Part shown: positions 8,205-16,279 of the stretch, piece by piece
Position numbering within the stretch: the stretch's first letter is position 1
Layout: each line of letters begins with the position of its first letter
DNA from: Rhizobium redzepovicii
GTDB taxonomy: Bacteria; Pseudomonadota; Alphaproteobacteria; Rhizobiales; Rhizobiaceae
DNA: 64,000 bases
Direction of reading: 5' to 3'
NCBI RefSeq assembly: GCF_019793435.1
Contig: NZ_JAILYH010000009.1
Span: 239,502 to 303,501 of the forward strand
The notes under the pieces: generated by a model
Told to the model about the DNA's origin: nothing
Databases searched by the model: none
Seen by the model: only the letters and a program-made list of their open reading frames with translations
Made by a program: the position numbers and the translations under genes

Positions 8205-8912
8205 ATGGCTTCGCCGATACACGCAACCGATGATAGTGCAACATTTCTAGAAACTGACGTAATTTCCGGTAATCTGCTTTCCAACGATTCATCCGATAAC
8301 GGCCACCTGTTCCTGCGCGCCTTCGACGGCGAGACCGTTGGCGCCAAGAGCGGCAACAGCCAGATCACCGAGATCCATGGCGACTACGGCACGTTCTTCG
8401 TCAAGCCGGACGGTAGCTACACCTATGTCCTGAGCGATGCTGCCAAGATCGGCTTCGCCAACGGCGAATCGTACCAGGAAAAGGTTTCCTACAAGATCTC
8501 CGACGGCAGCGGTCATACCGACGTCGGCCTGTTCACTTTGAACATTCAGGGCGTAACCCAGGTCAAGCCGATCGCGGTTGATGATGTCTACAACTTCACC
8601 GAAGGCCATGCCATTGGTGGCAACGTTCTGGATAACGACATTGCCGGCGACAACGGCAAGATGTTCCTCCGCCAGTTCCTGACCACCAAGGTAGACGGCA
8701 CTGCCGACGCTGTAACCGACGTTGCCGGGACCTACGGCACGTTCCATGTCAAGTCGGACGGCACGTTCACCTACGACCTGAACACAGATCTGAATGACGG
8801 TCAAACCTACACGGAAGTTCTCCGTTACTACAAGATCTCCGACGGCGAAGGCCACACGGACACTGCCAAGGTGACGCTCAACATCACCGGCACCGACGCT
8901 CATATCGCCTGA
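8205..8912 (+). CDS. rapA: RapA-type secreted adhesin with two cadherin-like (CHDL/Ra) domains
   Basis: 235 aa, acidic, Cys-free, with no N-terminal signal peptide. Two tandem repeats of about 115 residues share blocks: GNLLSNDSSDNGHLFLRAF / GNVLDNDIAGDNGKMFLRQF, YGTFFVKPDGSYTYVL / YGTFHVKSDGTFTYDL, and KISDGSGHTDVGLFTLNI / KISDGEGHTDTAKVTLNI. This is the layout of Rhizobium adhering proteins RapA1/RapA2. In that family, Ca-binding agglutinins leave the cell through the PrsDE type I system and affect biofilm and exopolysaccharide; that is family knowledge, not read here. The ATG follows TTAAGGAGAG, a very strong site. A rho-independent terminator follows, so it is monocistronic. Confidence 0.92.
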   Translation: MASPIHATDDSATFLETDVISGNLLSNDSSDNGHLFLRAFDGETVGAKSGNSQITEIHGDYGTFFVKPDGSYTYVLSDAAKIGFANGESYQEKVSYKISDGSGHTDVGLFTLNIQGVTQVKPIAVDDVYNFTEGHAIGGNVLDNDIAGDNGKMFLRQFLTTKVDGTADAVTDVAGTYGTFHVKSDGTFTYDLNTDLNDGQTYTEVLRYYKISDGEGHTDTAKVTLNITGTDAHIA

Positions 8913-8938
8913 TCAGTTGCGATAGTCTGTGAGACGTG

Positions 8939-8968
8939 ACGCCCGCCGTGCAATCGGCGGGCGTTTTC
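8939..8968 (+). terminator. Rho-independent terminator of rapA
   Basis: Perfect stem CGCCCGCC (8940-8947) / GGCGGGCG (8956-8963), extended by an A-T pair, loop GTGCAATC, followed by TTTT. It lies 27 bp after the rapA stop. Confidence 0.85.
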
Positions 8969-9080
8969 GTATATTTGTGTGTCTTGACGGCACCTGACTT
9001 ATTCCGCCGAAAATAATTCTTTTTAGCTAGTTCTTATATAAGCTAGGGAAGCGTAGTCTCGAAGTTCGGAGGACACGCCC

Positions 9081-9269
9081 TTGACCGAACACATCGAACC
9101 CAAGCAAATTGAGACCGATGATCTGACGAAAGTCTGGTCGGTAACCGAGTACTGCGCTCGCCATCGGATAGATGCCGAGGAACAGGCGCTGTTGCTCAAA
9201 CTTTTCGGGCCATTCGCGACAGCCTGCGAACTGCTTCACAATGCCAAGCGCGCACCACGATTCAGATGA
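9081..9269 (+). CDS. Small hypothetical protein (TTG start)
   Basis: 62 aa. A TTG start at 9081 is preceded by GGAGG at 8 bp. The sequence has a compact helical look (SVTEYCARHRIDAEEQALL, then LKLFGPFATACELL) and a basic tail. An upstream AT-rich stretch contains the palindrome CTTATATAAG (9033-9042), which may be part of its promoter. It resembles small conserved rhizobial proteins, but I cannot name a family. No operon partner. Confidence 0.6.
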   Translation: MTEHIEPKQIETDDLTKVWSVTEYCARHRIDAEEQALLLKLFGPFATACELLHNAKRAPRFR

Positions 9270-9712
9270 GCCTTGTATATTTCCTTTGATCTTCTGGCAC
9301 ATACCAACTCGTCGGCGAACGAGGCTGCCAGACGTCGCGTGACTGGGTGACACCCGGCCACCCTGACTGTTAAAAAAGCGCGGCGCCATTCCACGCGAAT
9401 GGGCAGCGCCTGCCGCGAGAAGCGTGAATGACAAGCCGTCTTCGGGCGGCCGTGAGCCCTTCCGTATCTTCACGTCCCCGAAGATTCCTGAATTGCTCCT
9501 CACCCTCTGCACAAAATCTGCAATCCGGCGCGGCATGTTTCCGCCATGAGCACGAACGACATCCAGCCCGGCGACCCATCCCCAGCTTTGCCGGAACGCC
9601 TGCGCAATGACGGGTGGTGGCTTGCACAGGAGCCTCAAGACTCGCCTGCCGCGGCGAGGTTGGGAAGCAGGCTCATCGTGATCGAAACGCAGCATCCGCA
9701 AGAGGAACAGCA
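9270..9712. other. Intergenic region upstream of the sensor operon
   Basis: About 440 bp. No RNA gene or strong terminator was recognised. A 62-codon frame at 9546-9734 overlaps the start of the next gene and has no good ribosome site. The operon promoter presumably lies here. Confidence 0.5.
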
Positions 9713-11257
9713 ATGGATACAGCCAATACTTTGACAGAACCGATGCCAATCAGACGCGGCAGCGGCCGAACTGTCGCGCTGCTTGCGCTGGTGGGATTTG
9801 CGGATTTTCTGATTTTTGGCCACCAACTCGGGATAAACCTTTTCCTTTTCGCGCTCGCCGTCTTCGCGGGCATTCTGCTTTCGGCCAGGAGGAGACCTCG
9901 GCTTTCGATGGCGGCGTTCCTGCTCAGCTTTTCGATTCTGGCGTCGGCGCCCCTAGTGGAATCGCCTTCGCTGACTGGTGTTGCCCTTTGCCTCGGCGCG
10001 CTAATGTCGGTTGCGCTCATCAGCGCCAGGCTCCTCCCCCGCCGCCTGCCCGCCCTGCCCCTCGTATTCTTCCGTTTCGCCCTCGTCATTCCCCTGCGGC
10101 TTGCCGAAGATATCAGGAAGTCTCTTGCGACACCGGGAAAACGTTTCTCCTTCACCATGGTCCGACAGGGCGTCGGCCTCTGGCTCATGCCGCTCATCCT
10201 CGCGGCGGTCTTCGTATCCCTCTTTGCAACTGCGAACCCGCTTATTGAAATCGCGCTGCGCAGTATTGATTTTGCCGTTCTGCTGCAGTTTCTCGATCTT
10301 TGGCGGATCGGCTTCTGGATGATAACAGCCGTTGTCGTCTGGGCGATGTTGCGGCCGCGCCTGAAGCGTCGCGCCAAGAGGCCGCCGGCCGGCCGGCCGT
10401 TCATGATCGTGCCCACCAGGAGTGCGCCGTTCGGTCATGCTTCGCTGCTGCGGTCGCTCATCCTGTTCAACGCGATCTTTGCCGTGCAGACGCTTCTCGA
10501 TCTCGTCTATCTCTGGGGCGGCGCAGATCTGCCCGAGCACATGAGCCATGCCGAATATGCCCATCGCGGCGCCTATCCGCTGATTGCCACAGCACTTCTT
10601 GCCGCAGCTTTCGTCCTCGTCGCCATGCGGCGCGGCGGGCCCGGTGATCATAGCGCGCTGATCCGCGGCCTCGTTCATGCCTGGATCGGCCAAAATGTCC
10701 TGCTCTGCCTCTCCTCGATGCTGCGGCTTGGACTTTATGTCGAGGTCTATTCGCTGACAGAACTGCGTGTCGCCGCCGGTCTCTGGATGGGTATCGTCGC
10801 CATCGGCCTTGTCTTAATCCTGCTGCGCATTCTGCTCAACCGATCCAATGAGTGGCTGGTCGCTGCGAATCTTGCCTCCCTGCTTTTGGTTCTCTACATC
10901 AGTTCCTTCGTCGATTTTTCGGCTTTCATCGCCCGTTTCAATGTCGCCCACAGCCAGGAGATCAGCCAGGAAGGTCCGCCGCTCGACCTCTCTTATCTCT
11001 CCTCGCTCGGTCCCTCCGTCATTCCGGCGCTCGATCTCTATCTCCAGAAGCTGCCGCGCCATCTGATCGACCAAAGAAGCAAAGCGGTGACAGCTCGCTT
11101 TTACCTCGTCAGGGATTTTGAGATGCAGCCGCGCGACTGGCGGAGCTGGACCTTTCGGTCTGCACGGCTGGAGACCTATCTTCTATCTCCTGCAGCCATT
11201 GCAAGAGAGAACGAGAACGATGACAACAAGCAGGACAAACCAACACAGGACCGCTGA
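9713..11257 (+). CDS. Multi-pass membrane protein, DUF4153/DUF4173 type
   Basis: 514 aa integral membrane protein with roughly ten hydrophobic helices (first: LLALVGFADFLIFGHQLGIN; others around LLIYLAAA-like stretches up to residue ~410). A soluble C-terminal tail of about 90 residues follows, containing SYLSSLGPSVIPALDLYLQK and DWRSWTFRSARLE. ATG 9713 is chosen for the AGAGGAA upstream; a GTG at 9614 would add an unrelated hydrophilic leader. Its stop overlaps the start of the response regulator (TGATG), which overlaps the kinase in the same way, so the three proteins are co-translated. Known only as a domain of unknown function; a sensory or partner role for the kinase is inference. Confidence 0.82.
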   Translation: MDTANTLTEPMPIRRGSGRTVALLALVGFADFLIFGHQLGINLFLFALAVFAGILLSARRRPRLSMAAFLLSFSILASAPLVESPSLTGVALCLGALMSVALISARLLPRRLPALPLVFFRFALVIPLRLAEDIRKSLATPGKRFSFTMVRQGVGLWLMPLILAAVFVSLFATANPLIEIALRSIDFAVLLQFLDLWRIGFWMITAVVVWAMLRPRLKRRAKRPPAGRPFMIVPTRSAPFGHASLLRSLILFNAIFAVQTLLDLVYLWGGADLPEHMSHAEYAHRGAYPLIATALLAAAFVLVAMRRGGPGDHSALIRGLVHAWIGQNVLLCLSSMLRLGLYVEVYSLTELRVAAGLWMGIVAIGLVLILLRILLNRSNEWLVAANLASLLLVLYISSFVDFSAFIARFNVAHSQEISQEGPPLDLSYLSSLGPSVIPALDLYLQKLPRHLIDQRSKAVTARFYLVRDFEMQPRDWRSWTFRSARLETYLLSPAAIARENENDDNKQDKPTQDR

Positions 11258-11961
11258 TGGCGCCCCGCATTCTTGTCGTCGATGACGAACCTCACATCCG
11301 CGATGTGATCTGTTTCGCTCTTGAGCGTGCCGGTCTGATATCGACGGCCGTTCGCAACGGCACCGAGGCGATCGCGGCTTTCCGCCGCGGCAGCATCGAT
11401 CTGATCATTCTCGATATCGGCATGCCGGATATGGATGGTCTTGAGGTCTGCCGCCAGATCCGTAAGACATCGGGATTGCCGATCCTGTTTCTTTCCGCGC
11501 GCGACGAGGAGATCGACAGGGTGCTGGGTTTGGAAATCGGCGGGGATGATTATGTCACCAAGCCGTTCAGCCCGCGCGAACTCGTTGCCAGGGTCAAGGC
11601 GATCTTGAAGCGCAGCGGCAGCGAAGCGGAGCCTGAGAGGCGCCGCGCCATCTTTGTCGCCGGCGAGCTCAGCCTGGATCGCCTAGGCAGGACGGTCATG
11701 TTCGGGCACAGCGCCATTTCGATGACGGTGCTCGAATTCGCCATCCTGGACGCATTGTTGTCACGCCCCGACATGGTCTTCAGCCGCGAACGACTGATGG
11801 AGGCAGCCTATGGCGCCGGAACCTATGTCGCCGACCGCACGATCGACAGCCATATCCGCAACATCAGGGCCAAGTTCCTGGCGGCCGGCGGCCAGGGGAT
11901 CATCGCGACGGTTCACGGCATCGGCTTCAAACTCGGCAGTAAAAGCGGGAGGAAGGCCTGA
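11257..11961 (+). CDS. OmpR/PhoB-family response regulator
   Basis: Two-component response regulator, 234 aa. The receiver domain (about 1-120) begins RILVVDDEPHIRD, with the phosphoacceptor Asp near 53 in LIILDIGMPDMDG, the conserved Thr/Ser strand LPILFLSARD, and Lys in YVTKPFSPREL. The C-terminal winged helix (about 130-230) has SPRE-type and FSRERLMEAAYG / VADRTIDSHIRNIRAKF signatures. It overlaps the membrane protein upstream and the histidine kinase downstream by TGATG junctions. Confidence 0.95.
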   Translation: MAPRILVVDDEPHIRDVICFALERAGLISTAVRNGTEAIAAFRRGSIDLIILDIGMPDMDGLEVCRQIRKTSGLPILFLSARDEEIDRVLGLEIGGDDYVTKPFSPRELVARVKAILKRSGSEAEPERRRAIFVAGELSLDRLGRTVMFGHSAISMTVLEFAILDALLSRPDMVFSRERLMEAAYGAGTYVADRTIDSHIRNIRAKFLAAGGQGIIATVHGIGFKLGSKSGRKA

Positions 11962-12968
11962 TGCCGGCACCGAAAGTCAGGACGAAATGGCGCCCGACGC
12001 TGGCGCTGATCGTCTATGTCGTACTTCTCGCCGTCATGGCGCTGCCGATCCTGATCGTCATCTGGTTTCGCGCGGTCGAGGCGAGTTCGAACCGGATGGC
12101 GCCGGCGGAAATCGTCGCTCTCGCGGTTGTGGCCATGCTGACGCTCGCTATTGCCTATGTGCTGACGCGCACCATCACCGGCCCGATCGACGCCTTGATC
12201 GCCCGCACGGAAGAGATTGCCCGCGGCGGCAAGGGAGCAATCCGGCCGCTCGAAAGCTACGGAACGCGCGAGATCGCAGTGCTGTCGCAAAGCTTCCTCG
12301 ATCTCGCCGGAAAACTGGTCGATCGCACCGAATATGTCGGCTCATTCGCCGCACATGTCTCCCACGAACTGAAATCGCCGCTGACGGCCATTCGCGGTGC
12401 AGCGGAACTTTTGCGCGACGACGATGCCGAAAGGCCGATGACGAAAGCGCAGCGTTTACACTTTCTCGATAATATCGTCGCCGATGCAGCCCGGCTCGAT
12501 GCGCTGTTGCAGCGGCTGAGAGAACTTGCGCAAGCGGAAACCCCGGTAGCCGAGGGCAAAAGCAACATCTCGGATATCCTGCCCGCACTGCGCGGGCAAT
12601 TCCCCGCCCTTTATATTTCCGGGAAAGGCGATACGGAGACATCAGTTGCTCTTCCACGGGAAGCGGCCGATATCGTCTTTGCCAATCTCGCCGAGAATGC
12701 CCTTCAGCAAGGCGCCACGCTGTTGGAACTGAGCGTGTCGGCGGATGCCCGGACAACCGTTATCCTAGTCCGTGATGACGGCGGCGGTGTTTCCGAGTCA
12801 AATCGCCAACGTATCTTTCAGCCGTTCTTTTCAACCCGCCGCGAACAAGGCGGCACCGGCATGGGTCTCGGCATCGTTCGCGCCATGCTGAGCGCCCATG
12901 GCGGTACGATCCGCCTGCTGCAGACGGCCGGCGCAGGCGCCGAGTTCGAAATCACCATACCCGTGTAA
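11961..12968 (+). CDS. Sensor histidine kinase with minimal periplasmic loop
   Basis: 335 aa membrane kinase. Two hydrophobic helices (about residues 13-38 and 47-72) are separated by only about ten residues, so there is almost no periplasmic sensor. A HAMP-like linker (TGPIDALIARTEEIARGG) leads to the HisKA box HVSHELKSPLTAIRG, with the phosphorylated His near 136. The ATPase domain has ENALQQG (N box), RDDGGGVS and GGTGMGLGIVRAM (G boxes). The phosphorylation target is surely the adjoining response regulator. The lack of an input domain suggests that the co-translated DUF4153-type membrane protein supplies the signal (inference). Confidence 0.93.
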   Translation: MPAPKVRTKWRPTLALIVYVVLLAVMALPILIVIWFRAVEASSNRMAPAEIVALAVVAMLTLAIAYVLTRTITGPIDALIARTEEIARGGKGAIRPLESYGTREIAVLSQSFLDLAGKLVDRTEYVGSFAAHVSHELKSPLTAIRGAAELLRDDDAERPMTKAQRLHFLDNIVADAARLDALLQRLRELAQAETPVAEGKSNISDILPALRGQFPALYISGKGDTETSVALPREAADIVFANLAENALQQGATLLELSVSADARTTVILVRDDGGGVSESNRQRIFQPFFSTRREQGGTGMGLGIVRAMLSAHGGTIRLLQTAGAGAEFEITIPV

Positions 12969-13058
12969 TTCTCTTATGATTGGGAAGGGGTTCACTTCTG
13001 CCTGAAGATTGTTCCCACGTTGACCTTCTGGACCTGATGCCGCTCGGAAGCAAGCGGA

Positions 13059-13658
13059 TCAGTTGTGCGGTTTTATTGCCGTCAACGCCGCCTGCGCGAT
13101 GATATCTGCAATGCGTTCGGACAGCGCCGGGTCGGACACGGCGCGCGCAAGGGTGACACCGCCGCTCAGCGTGGCGAGAAGCAGGATCGCCTGATCTTCC
13201 CGGCTTGTTTCGGATCCGCCCTCCATCTTGTGCTCCGGCAGGCCGGCGGCAACTTCTTCGACGAGGCGTTTGATCTCCGCCGTATAGGCGCTTCGCGTTT
13301 CATCATCCGCGCGCATCACGTCGGGCGAAAGGCTCGGCAGAGCACAGCTCTCGCCCAAATCGCATGTTCTTTTATAACCGAGATAGTAGCTGACGAATGT
13401 CGGCAGCCAGTCTTTCGGCTGATTGGTCTTCAGCGCGGCGATTCCCTGCCGCAGATCTTGGAGCCCCTCCAGCACGGCCGTGCGAAAGGCTTCGGCCTTC
13501 GATTTGAAATGTCCGTAGAAGGCGCCGTTCGTCACGCCGGCGGCCTTCGTCAGCGCGTCGATTCCGGCGCCGCCATAACCGTCCTTGCGGAAGACCTGAC
13601 CCGCGGCTGTGATGACGCGGGCCCGGGTTTCCAGTTTGTGTTCGGCGCTGTAACGCAT
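13059..13658 (-). CDS. TetR-family transcriptional regulator
   Basis: 199 aa repressor-type protein. The N-terminal helix-turn-helix includes ETRARVITAAGQVFRKDGYG and GVTNGAFYGHFKSKAEAF; the C-terminal helical ligand domain ends in the TetR_C-like region. It is divergent from the tautomerase gene with 118 bp between them. That spacer holds repeated GTGAYCGGT elements, so it probably represses itself and the tautomerase/VOC genes. Ligand unknown. Confidence 0.93.
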   Translation of the reverse strand: MRYSAEHKLETRARVITAAGQVFRKDGYGGAGIDALTKAAGVTNGAFYGHFKSKAEAFRTAVLEGLQDLRQGIAALKTNQPKDWLPTFVSYYLGYKRTCDLGESCALPSLSPDVMRADDETRSAYTAEIKRLVEEVAAGLPEHKMEGGSETSREDQAILLLATLSGGVTLARAVSDPALSERIADIIAQAALTAIKPHN

Positions 13659-13703
13659 GAAAACCTCATTTAGAGAGCAACCTCTCTTTATTGCTTGCTA
13701 AGA

Positions 13704-13755
13704 GAGTGACCGGTGTGTATGCATAAAGAGTGATCGGTATATCAGAAACGGTCAC
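13704..13755. promoter_or_regulatory. Candidate TetR operators between tetR-like gene and tautomerase
   Basis: Direct repeat GAGTGACCGGTGT (13704-13716) and GAGTGATCGGTAT (13728-13740), 24 bp apart, followed by the inverted half-site CGGTCAC (13749-13755). GTGATCG and CGGTCAC together form an imperfect palindrome. The location in the divergent promoter fits binding by the adjacent regulator. Confidence 0.5.
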
Positions 13756-13776
13756 GATTCAAAGAGGAGATATCGG

Positions 13777-14205
13777 ATGCCTATCACACTCACCGTGCCG
13801 GAGGGCCTGCTCTCGCCGGAGGCTCAGGCGCAAGCCTTTGCAGGATTGACGGACGCTTTGCTTGATGTCGCCGGTTTGACCGGCAACGCCTTCATGACCG
13901 CCAATGTCATCGGCACCATCAACGTGCTGCCGCGCGAGCACGTGCTGGCGGCGGGAAAGCCGATCGCCGCAGCATTCGTCGAACTTAAATTGCCGGAGGT
14001 CGCGCTGGCGACCGCTGAAGCGAAGCAGTCCTTTATCGAAAAAGCGGCCGATGTCGTCGAGCAGGCCGCCGAAGGCCGGCTCAAGCGAGAGCATATATGG
14101 TCGAACATCGTCTATGCTCCCGACGGAGCGTGGGGAATTGCTGGCGACAGCTATAGCAATGCCGATTTCGTCGGCGCCATCCAGCAAGCGGCCGCCGCGT
14201 CGTAA
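13777..14205 (+). CDS. Tautomerase-family protein (4-oxalocrotonate tautomerase superfamily)
   Basis: 142 aa. Begins MPITLTVPEG, so the N-terminal catalytic Pro2 of the tautomerase superfamily is present after Met removal. The length indicates a fused double beta-alpha-beta form rather than the 60-aa monomer. A second conserved stretch reads KREHIWSNIVYAPDGAWGIAG. AAGAGGAG precedes the ATG. It is the first gene divergent from the TetR regulator, with the VOC protein about 75 bp downstream. The substrate is not predictable; roles in degrading unsaturated oxo-acids are known for the superfamily. Confidence 0.85.
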   Translation: MPITLTVPEGLLSPEAQAQAFAGLTDALLDVAGLTGNAFMTANVIGTINVLPREHVLAAGKPIAAAFVELKLPEVALATAEAKQSFIEKAADVVEQAAEGRLKREHIWSNIVYAPDGAWGIAGDSYSNADFVGAIQQAAAAS

Positions 14206-14282
14206 CGATGGCGGCGGATGTGCGAAACCTCAAACCTGACACAGCAATGCGCCGCCATCCGGCGGCGCGACGGAGCCAACCC

Positions 14283-14678
14283 ATGCAGCTTGCCAACTAT
14301 CTGTTCTTTTCCACCGGCTGCGAGGAGGCGCTCGCCTTTTATGCCGAATGCGGGCTTGGCCGGGTCACGCAATTGAAACGTCAGGGCGCAAATGGAATGC
14401 CCGTTGCCAGCGAAGCCATGAGGGGCAAGGTGATGCATGCGCGTTTCGAAGGAACCGGCATTCTGTTCTTCGCCTCCGACAATCACGATGCCGAGCCGAT
14501 GCGAGGCTCCGCCCATATGCTGATCATGGATGACCGCGACAGGACCGAGGAGCTCTTCGCCCAGTTGGCCGAAGGCGGCAGGATAACGACGCCGCTGGCG
14601 GTCCAGCCATGGGAGAGCTATTACGGCAAGCTCACCGATCGTTTTGGCGTCCAGTGGATGCTCGATTGTCTCGTGTGA
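14283..14678 (+). CDS. VOC-family (glyoxalase/PhnB-like) protein
   Basis: 131 aa vicinal-oxygen-chelate fold protein of the PhnB / 3-demethylubiquinone methyltransferase-like group. Seen: YLFFSTGCEEALAFYAECGL (first beta-alpha-beta), HARFEGTGILFFASD, AHMLIMDDRDRTEELFAQL, and the terminal YYGKLTDRFGVQWMLD typical of PhnB-like proteins. ATG 14283 is favoured, with GGAG 8 bp upstream; an in-frame ATG at 14208 adds an Arg-rich leader without homology. Likely co-transcribed with the tautomerase under TetR control. Function unknown. Confidence 0.86.
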   Translation: MQLANYLFFSTGCEEALAFYAECGLGRVTQLKRQGANGMPVASEAMRGKVMHARFEGTGILFFASDNHDAEPMRGSAHMLIMDDRDRTEELFAQLAEGGRITTPLAVQPWESYYGKLTDRFGVQWMLDCLV

Positions 14679-14720
14679 GCATATGCAGCAGCGGGCGCCC
14701 TGCCGCCCCGTGTCCGCTCA

Positions 14721-15485
14721 TCACCGCGTGGTATAGCCACCATCGATGACAAGCACTTCGCCGGTCACATAGCTTGCCGCCGCCGAGCAGAGAAACAGGG
14801 CAGCACTGGCCACCTCCTCCGGCTGCCCGACGCGTCCCATCGGGGTCATGCTGCGCCAGATCGGGAACCAATCGGGATTATCGATGCCGCCGCGCGACAG
14901 GTCGGTCTCGATATAGCCAGGCGCGATGGCGTTGACGCGGATATTCTCGGCGGCGACTTCGCTCGCCAGGCTCTTGGTCATCATATGAACCGCCGCCTTG
15001 GAGGCGTTATAGGCGACCTGGTTCTGCGGAATGTTGGAGACGATGCCCGAAATCGAGCCGATATTGAGGATGGCGCCGCCGCCCTGGCGCCGCATCGGAG
15101 CGAGTGTCGCGCGGCAGGCGCGGAAGACAGCGTCGACATTGACGGTCATGATCTCGCGCCAGATCGCATCGGCGAATTCGCCGCTGTCGCCATGAATGGC
15201 GATGCCGGCATTATTGACGAGGATGTCGAGCCGGCCCGCCCGTGACAGCGTCTCCGTGACGAGCGCGTCGGCAGCATCGTCTTTCGTCAGGTCGGCGACG
15301 ATGAAATCGCAATCGACACCGGCCTTGGCGAGCCGATCTACCGCCGCCGCATTGCAGGCCCTTCCCGTGATGACAACTTTGGCGCCGGCCTCGCCGAGGG
15401 CCTCGGCGATCGCAAGCCCGATGCCGCGCGTGCCGCCGGTTACCAGCGCCACCTGCCCGTCCAGGCGAAATCTATCGAAGATCAT
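14721..15485 (-). CDS. SDR-family oxidoreductase
   Basis: Classical short-chain dehydrogenase, 254 aa. Cofactor motif TGGTRGIG near residues 16-23, NNAG in DILVNNAGIAI, catalytic Ser in NIGSISG and YxxxK in YNASKAA; PG motif IAPGYIETDLS and C-terminal VIDGGY. AAGGGA precedes the ATG. It is the last gene of the XylFGH-like operon, 40 bp after another SDR, so it probably oxidises the imported sugar or polyol. The specific substrate is unknown. Confidence 0.93.
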   Translation of the reverse strand: MIFDRFRLDGQVALVTGGTRGIGLAIAEALGEAGAKVVITGRACNAAAVDRLAKAGVDCDFIVADLTKDDAADALVTETLSRAGRLDILVNNAGIAIHGDSGEFADAIWREIMTVNVDAVFRACRATLAPMRRQGGGAILNIGSISGIVSNIPQNQVAYNASKAAVHMMTKSLASEVAAENIRVNAIAPGYIETDLSRGGIDNPDWFPIWRSMTPMGRVGQPEEVASAALFLCSAAASYVTGEVLVIDGGYTTR

Positions 15486-15525
15486 GGTGGTCCCTTTCTG
15501 GTTTTGGGAAAGCGACGAGCGTTCA

Positions 15526-16254
15526 TCAGATGTCGGTACTCTGCGGCAGGATGACGAGATCGCGGATTGTGACGTTGCGCGGGCGCGTCAGCATGAAGAG
15601 CACCGCTTCGGCCACTTCCTTCGGCTCCATCAAGCCGCCGGCGGCAAGTGCCTCATCCAGCTTCTCCTGCGGCCAATCGCTCAAAAGAGCGGTGACCACG
15701 GGGCCTGGCGCGACCGCCCCGACGCGCAGGCCATACTTCGCCACCTGCCGCCGCAGCGTATGGACGAAGGCCTGCACCGCATGTTTGGAGGCTGTGTAGA
15801 TCGGCTCCCATACCACGGGAACCAGACCGGCGACGGAGCTCGTCAGGATGATATCCCCGGTCTTGCGCTCGACCATATGCGGCAAGACGGCATGCACCGA
15901 ACGGAATGCGGCGTTGATGTTCAGATTGAGCATCCGGTCCCAGGCGTCGGGATCGCCGCCAAGCACCTCGCCGCCGATATAGGAGCCGGCATTGGCGTGG
16001 AAAATATCCAGTTGGCCCGCCTTCGCCAGGATCTCAGGCATCATCCGCGCCACGCCTTCCGGGTCGGTGAGATCGATGACCAACGGAATTGCATTGGCGC
16101 CAAGCGTCGAGCAGATTTCCTTTAAGGCCTCCTCATTGCGATCGACCAGCACGACCCGAGCGCCGGCGGCAAGCAAAGCCTTGGCGCATTCCAAGCCGAT
16201 GCCCGATGCCGCTCCGGTGACGGCCGCGACTTTTCCAGACAGATCCTGTCCCAT
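15526..16254 (-). CDS. SDR-family oxidoreductase
   Basis: Short-chain dehydrogenase, 242 aa. TGAASGIG cofactor motif near residue 14, NAG in IFHANAGSYIGG (the usual NNAG reads HANAG), Ser in LTSSVAG and YTASK catalytic pair, then VAPGPVVTALL. The ending VTIRDLVILPQSTDI, with DLVILP in place of the usual DGG tail, is seen in ribitol/YdfG-type SDRs. It starts 25 bp after the permease stop with GAGGAAG upstream, so it is part of the sugar operon. Confidence 0.92.
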   Translation of the reverse strand: MGQDLSGKVAAVTGAASGIGLECAKALLAAGARVVLVDRNEEALKEICSTLGANAIPLVIDLTDPEGVARMMPEILAKAGQLDIFHANAGSYIGGEVLGGDPDAWDRMLNLNINAAFRSVHAVLPHMVERKTGDIILTSSVAGLVPVVWEPIYTASKHAVQAFVHTLRRQVAKYGLRVGAVAPGPVVTALLSDWPQEKLDEALAAGGLMEPKEVAEAVLFMLTRPRNVTIRDLVILPQSTDI

Positions 16255-16279
16255 TTTCTTCCTCTGTTTTCTTAAGTGG

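Noticed and set aside
9546..9734. 62-codon plus-strand frame overlapping the start of the DUF4153-type gene
   Set aside because: No clear ribosome site, Pro/Gln-rich composition, and overlap with a much better supported gene.
14678..14721. GC-rich imperfect palindrome as a terminator between the convergent VOC and SDR genes
   Set aside because: The stem is imperfect and no T-run follows on either strand.
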